Positions 60,043 to 64,000 of a stretch of DNA of 64,000 nt are shown here, piece after piece (positions within the stretch are counted from its first letter, which is position 1; every line of letters starts with the position of its first letter). This DNA is from Synaphobranchus kaupii (taxonomy: Eukaryota; Chordata; Actinopteri; Anguilliformes; Synaphobranchidae), in contig CM056376.1 in NCBI GenBank assembly GCA_029718625.1, positions 118,405,906-118,469,905 on the forward strand. Reading direction: 5' to 3'. The notes under the pieces were generated by a model. The model was not told the DNA's origin, made no database searches, and saw only the letters and a list, made by a program, of their open reading frames with translations. A program made the translations under genes and the position numbers.

Positions 60043-60814
60043 GCCGGTGTTGGTGCAACAGTGATTTTTTTGAATGAGCTCCTATAGAGGGGGTCTCTAT
60101 AATGGGGCCACTCCAAATTGTGAGACCAGCTGCCTAGCTGTTGTCCTCTCTCTGTGAGACCTAGCGTAGTTTGCGGTCCCCTGGGAGGGCGGAGTGCACA
60201 AGGTCAGTGATGGGGGCGGGAATATCTTTTTCTTGCGCTTCGTATTCGCCTCGCCATAGACGTGGAACAACACCGAGCACAAAATGGAGGAGTCATCCTG
60301 AACTGTGATAATCACTTTTTATTGGTGTGTGTTTGTGCATGGGTTTTTTTTTTAAGTGATGGGCCTTTAGGAGAAGGGAAGCTTCAGGAGAAGTTATGAC
60401 TATTAACACTTTTGCCAGTGCTGAGCCTTATAGAAAAATGAAAGACCTTCCTGAAGGAAATAAATGTTATTGCCAAATTGTGATACTTACCTCAAAGATT
60501 CATTTGCACTATTCTGAGTATTATATTGATAAGTAATGTTTAAAACCCAAAACACCATATCAATAATATAATTTTTAGTTTTGCGCAGCCGACTGTTCAG
60601 AATAAGTGTAAACGGCATTCAGGATAAGTCATTTATCTACTTTCATAATATTCTTCTCTGGAAGAATGCTTTTTGCACAACTGATTTGAAGCCTTTCCTG
60701 AGATTATTCCAGGCAGGATAATTAGCATTGTCACTATGCCAACACTGATGGTGTGGTTTCAGGAGGATGAAAGTGAACGTATGAGTTGGCCATCTTAGTA
60801 AACTGTTTTAAATC

Positions 60815-61040
60815 CCACTGATAACAGCTTAGGGCCTGACTAACACCTTATGTACTGGCTAACGCCTTTGGCCACTGACTGACAAGGCCCTGATAAACAC
60901 ATTAGGCTACTGACTGATGCTTTAGGCCTTCATTAACCCCTTCAACCCTGACTAACAATTAGATCCACATTATGACAAACACCTTACACTTTTATCAACA
61001 CTGCTGACTGACACCTTAGACCCCTGTTAGACTGACATGT
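60815..61040. repeat. diverged tandem repeat, CTGACTAACACCTTA-type units
   Basis: Roughly ten imperfect units (CTGACTAACACCTTATG, CTGGCTAACGCCTTTGG, CTGACTGATGCTTTAGG, CTGACTGACACCTTAGAC and similar) every 20-30 bp. Confidence 0.6.
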
Positions 61041-62037
61041 GAGTGGCATTTATGGCCTGAGCACAAGAGGGCCTTTTTAGCAGGGAGCAATGGACAAAAA
61101 AAGAGAAGAAAGAAGAGTAGGGAGGTGCAAGGGTAGAGTAGAACAGCCAACTGGTGCTGCTTTGTGAATACATTTCGGGGGCCTCAAGTTGTCATTGCGC
61201 CCCCCTCCCCACCCCACCCCCCCCATTCACAGATTTCCTTGATATTTACTGGCCCTTCTGTTTTCCCTTTAATCCCCATTTCTGCCTCTCTTTTTCTTAG
61301 ATTTAAGAATTAGGCCTTCATTTGCATTTTTGGAGCTCACTATAGCAGGACAAATGTCAATCACCCCCGTTCCCCTTCTGTCCATATACTTGCAACAGCC
61401 CGCCCACCCTCGCCAGCCTGGGGACTCTGATTTGATAATGAATACCGAGTGCCCCCCCCCTTAACATCCAAAGAACCATCGTCTTTTTCTACTCCCACCC
61501 AAGGCTTTCAGAATGTGCAGTGGGAAAGAAGGTCTTCCACACCCCCACAAGGGGTCTGGACTGGTCATGTTGTGGCCAGGGAGAGGTACACAGTGGTTCC
61601 TGCTGCCTTTTTCGTAAAAGAACATATGACATGAGAAAAAGAGAAGTTCAGTGGTGCCAGTCCCATTGAAAGCGACCTCACAGTGGAGCACGTCTGACAT
61701 GGGGTGAGTGGCCAAGGAGGGAAGAGAAGGGGGCGGACATTTGTTTTTGGAAGGGAACACCGTCACCCGTTTGCTCGCACGATTAGAAAGCCTGGTGTAG
61801 ATGATGGGCAAGGGGGAAAGTAGGGTTGGCTTGGGGGTGCTAGGCCTGGAGGGGCGCTGTGGGGGGGGGGGGGGGTGTTGGCTTTGTCAGACCCAGAACA
61901 TGTAGCAATTCACGCTTTCATAATGAGGTTAAATGAAGCGAGGAAGGGCTGGGCTCTGGTAGGGCAAAACACAGCAGTCCAAGTCTGTTCAGCAAAGAGT
62001 GACAGAGAGCGAGAGAAAGAGAGAGGTTAAAAAGGGA

Positions 62038-62110
62038 GGGACAAGGGGGGGGTGAGAGGGGTGAGAGGGGTGAGAGGGGGGGGTAGGGGGTGAGAGGGGT
62101 GAGAGGGGTG
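62038..62110. repeat. G-rich GGGGTGAGAG repeat
   Basis: About seven GGGGTGAGAG-like 10-bp units with longer G-runs. At least four runs of four or more G suggest G-quadruplex potential on the + strand, which is also the transcript strand. Confidence 0.8.
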
Positions 62111-62275
62111 AAAGAGAGAGGTAGAGACAGAAAAAGAGAAAGTGAAAATATAGAAGAAAACTTGGTTATTTATTCAACGGTTATGGTTTGTTCATCTCAA
62201 TATTGGGGAAAATAGTTTCATAGCATCTGAAGATTAACAGATTACAGATTTGATTTTGATTCTTATATGCTTTCA

Positions 62276-62446
62276 GGGGCCTATATCATGAAGCAGGATT
62301 ACTGGATTACTGAGGTAGCTGAATAACTGCACCCGGCACAGCTCGTTTAATTTCAGTCCATGTTGCAGATTGGGGAGGGTTTCCGGGTTTTACTCAACGC
62401 AGTTATCTAGTTAACTCCGTAATCCTGCTTTGTGATACAGGCCCCC
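62276..62446. mobile_element. MITE, GGGGCCTATATCA...TGATACAGGCCCC ends
   Basis: The left end GGGGCCTATATCATGAAGCA, then GGATTAC, is matched inversely by GTAATCCTGC then TTTGTGATACAGGCCCCC. The central GC-rich part has no frame. Its right end is the first unit of the tandem array that follows. Confidence 0.75.
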
Positions 62447-62685
62447 GGTAGTGGGCAAAGATCTGGCTAACTCCGTAATCCTGCTTTGTGATACAGGCCC
62501 CCGGTAGTGGGCAAAGATCTGGCTAATTCCGTAATCCTGCTTTGTGATACAGGTCCCCGGTAGTGGGCAAAGATCTGGCTAACTCCGTAATCCTGCTTTG
62601 TGATACAGGCCCCCGGTAGTGGGCAAAGATCTGGCTAACTCCGTAATCCTGCTTTGTGATACAGGCCCCCGGTAGTGGGCAAAGG
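62412..62685. repeat. 56-bp tandem array, five copies, derived from the MITE 3' end
   Basis: Copies start TAACTCCGTAATCC at 62412, 62468, 62524, 62580 and 62636. Each unit is 35 bp of the MITE right end plus 21 bp of flank (GGTAGTGGGCAAAGATCTGGC). The units are nearly identical. Confidence 0.93.
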
Positions 62686-63210
62686 AGTCAAGCAAAGGGC
62701 AACTCAATTTTCTGTATTTTGTATCATCCTGATTTTTGAAAGTGTACAACGCAAAATGTGTGACCGTTTATTTGTTTTTTTTTCCGACAGTTTTGTTCAT
62801 GAGTCACTGTGTCAGAGTTCTCCTGAAACTTGCGCCAGGTCTCCTTCTCAGCTCTTTTAAAAGCGCTTAAAACTGCTCCTTTTCCAGAAACCTGTTTTTC
62901 TGTAGCAGCTGACAGGCTGAGCTGTGCTCGGACAAGTACGACTAATCAAGAGAGAAGGCGATAAGACACATCGCCCCACATATGTTTCAAATACACATAT
63001 TTCTTCCCTCGGCATTCTAGATTTGAGCCCGGCAAGAACCAAGCCCCTCCTGATCCGTGCAGTCCACAAGCCCATGTGCCTCTCTTAAGTCATACCATTA
63101 AGTCATGTTTGTTTGATATACGTACAGATTTAATCCCTGACTAAATCCATGAGAAATTTTACACCACGGGGACAGCGCCTTGAGGTCTTACTCTTCCCTT
63201 ATCTGACTTG

Positions 63211-63215
<5 letters not shown>

Positions 63216-63246
<31 letters not shown>

Positions 63247-63345
63247 TCTCAGCCTCTCCTCTTCCCCTCTCCCTCTCTCTATCTCTTTCTCTCTCTCCCT
63301 CTCCCTCTCTCTATCTCAGCCTCTCCTCTTCCTCTTCTTTCCACT
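63216..63345. repeat. CT-rich simple repeat
   Basis: (CT)n with interspersed CAGCCTCTCCTCTTCC units. Confidence 0.9.
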
Positions 63346-64000
63346 TTGTCGCCTCACTGTGATATGACTAAAGGAGGAGTCAAGGTCATCGCTTTAAAGG
63401 GTTCAGCTCTTCAGCGCTCTTTTGCCCTGGTTTGAGGCCTCCTTCGAGGTTGATTCCAGACTCGTCATTTATCAGGATTTAACTGCATTCTTTTGAATTT
63501 TCAGTAAGAATTTTCAGAAATAACTGAAGGGCAAGTACTTGATGTAGTTTGATGCAGACCAAGAAATTCAAGCGTCCTTAAAAAGCTGATGTATGCTATG
63601 TATCCAAGTGAACATTTTTTTAAAGTATTATTTCCACTCTCATGGGGCTGCTCTTGGCATCTTTTTAGCGTGTAGTATATATTATAATATGTTCGTTGCA
63701 TGAGAACTGTGTGCATTTTCTTAATGTGCTATACTGTTTCATTAAAAATTAATGTAGAGCTTCATAAAGGGATGAGGAGAATTTGAGGCCTGTCTGTATA
63801 GCCTCATTCCACAGTATGTGCCCTTCACTGATGCCTATCGGCAGAGAGACAAGACTCTCTCCACAGCTGTCAGTGACAGAAAGCATGCATCTGGCCAGAA
63901 TTGGGGGCATGAGGAGGTTAATCTTATCTGCAGTGGCAACATCATTACCCTCCTCTTCCATACTCCCTTTGGGTTGTGCAGAGTTAGTCTGTGTAATACC

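Larger units (their letters stand above)
57558..64000 (+). other. partial intron to the window end
   Basis: At least 6.4 kb. Contains (TG)n plus G-run (59988-60042), a diverged CTGACTAACACCTTA repeat (60815-61040), G-rich GGGGTGAGAG repeats (62038-62110), a MITE with amplified 3' end (62276-62685) and CT-rich repeats (63216-63345). I found no exon of the next segment (IWFAFVNGF type). Confidence 0.65.

Noticed and set aside
57558..64000. Next atp8a1 exon (IWFAFVNGF segment)
   Set aside because: No frame with this conserved sequence was found; the intron seems to run past the window end.

Overview
The window is vertebrate nuclear DNA, almost certainly from a ray-finned fish. It has long introns, many CA/GT and CT microsatellites, a Sleeping Beauty-like Tc1 remnant, hAT-type and foldback MITEs, and a chromodomain Ty3/gypsy element of the Tf1/sushi type. 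I cannot name the species.

The whole window lies inside one gene on the + strand: the P4-ATPase phospholipid flippase ATP8A1 (atp8a1). I placed 25 exons between 1472 and 57557 by matching translations to the family and checking GT-AG sites and phases. They run from the end of the M1 region (QIPDVSPTG) through the actuator-domain DGET, the M4 PISLL, the phosphorylated DKTGT, the nucleotide-binding domain, TGD and GDGAND to the start of M5 (KNIVLYIIE). The first exons and the last third of the protein lie outside the window.

Two exons (5061-5133 and 6359-6433) are homologous versions of the same actuator-domain segment and look mutually exclusive. A third (19239-19280) is a 42-nt acidic cassette. 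Six exons carry seven single-base indels at short homopolymers, although splice sites and catalytic residues are intact. This looks more like base-calling error than gene decay, but the neighbouring retroelement is free of such errors, so the point is open.

The intron at 26067-35238 holds a complete, young LTR retrotransposon on the minus strand (26913-33503). Its 5-bp target duplication is TGTTC, and it is nested in a tRNA-like SINE. Gag and Pol are open, joined by a candidate -1 frameshift site with a downstream hairpin. The sequence just inside the 5' LTR is exactly complementary over 11 nt to the predicted transcript start, the signature of Tf1-type self-priming. The 5' LTR has lost about 351 bp that hold the predicted TATA box, transcript start and self-primer; the 3' LTR keeps them.

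Other introns carry a 1,260-bp non-autonomous hAT element with a perfect 8-bp target duplication, a 788-bp IR/DR Tc1 derivative, several palindromic MITEs, a MITE whose 3' end has been amplified into a 56-bp tandem array, a LINE 3' remnant, SINE pieces and minisatellites. I see no tRNA, rRNA, CRISPR or second protein-coding host gene.
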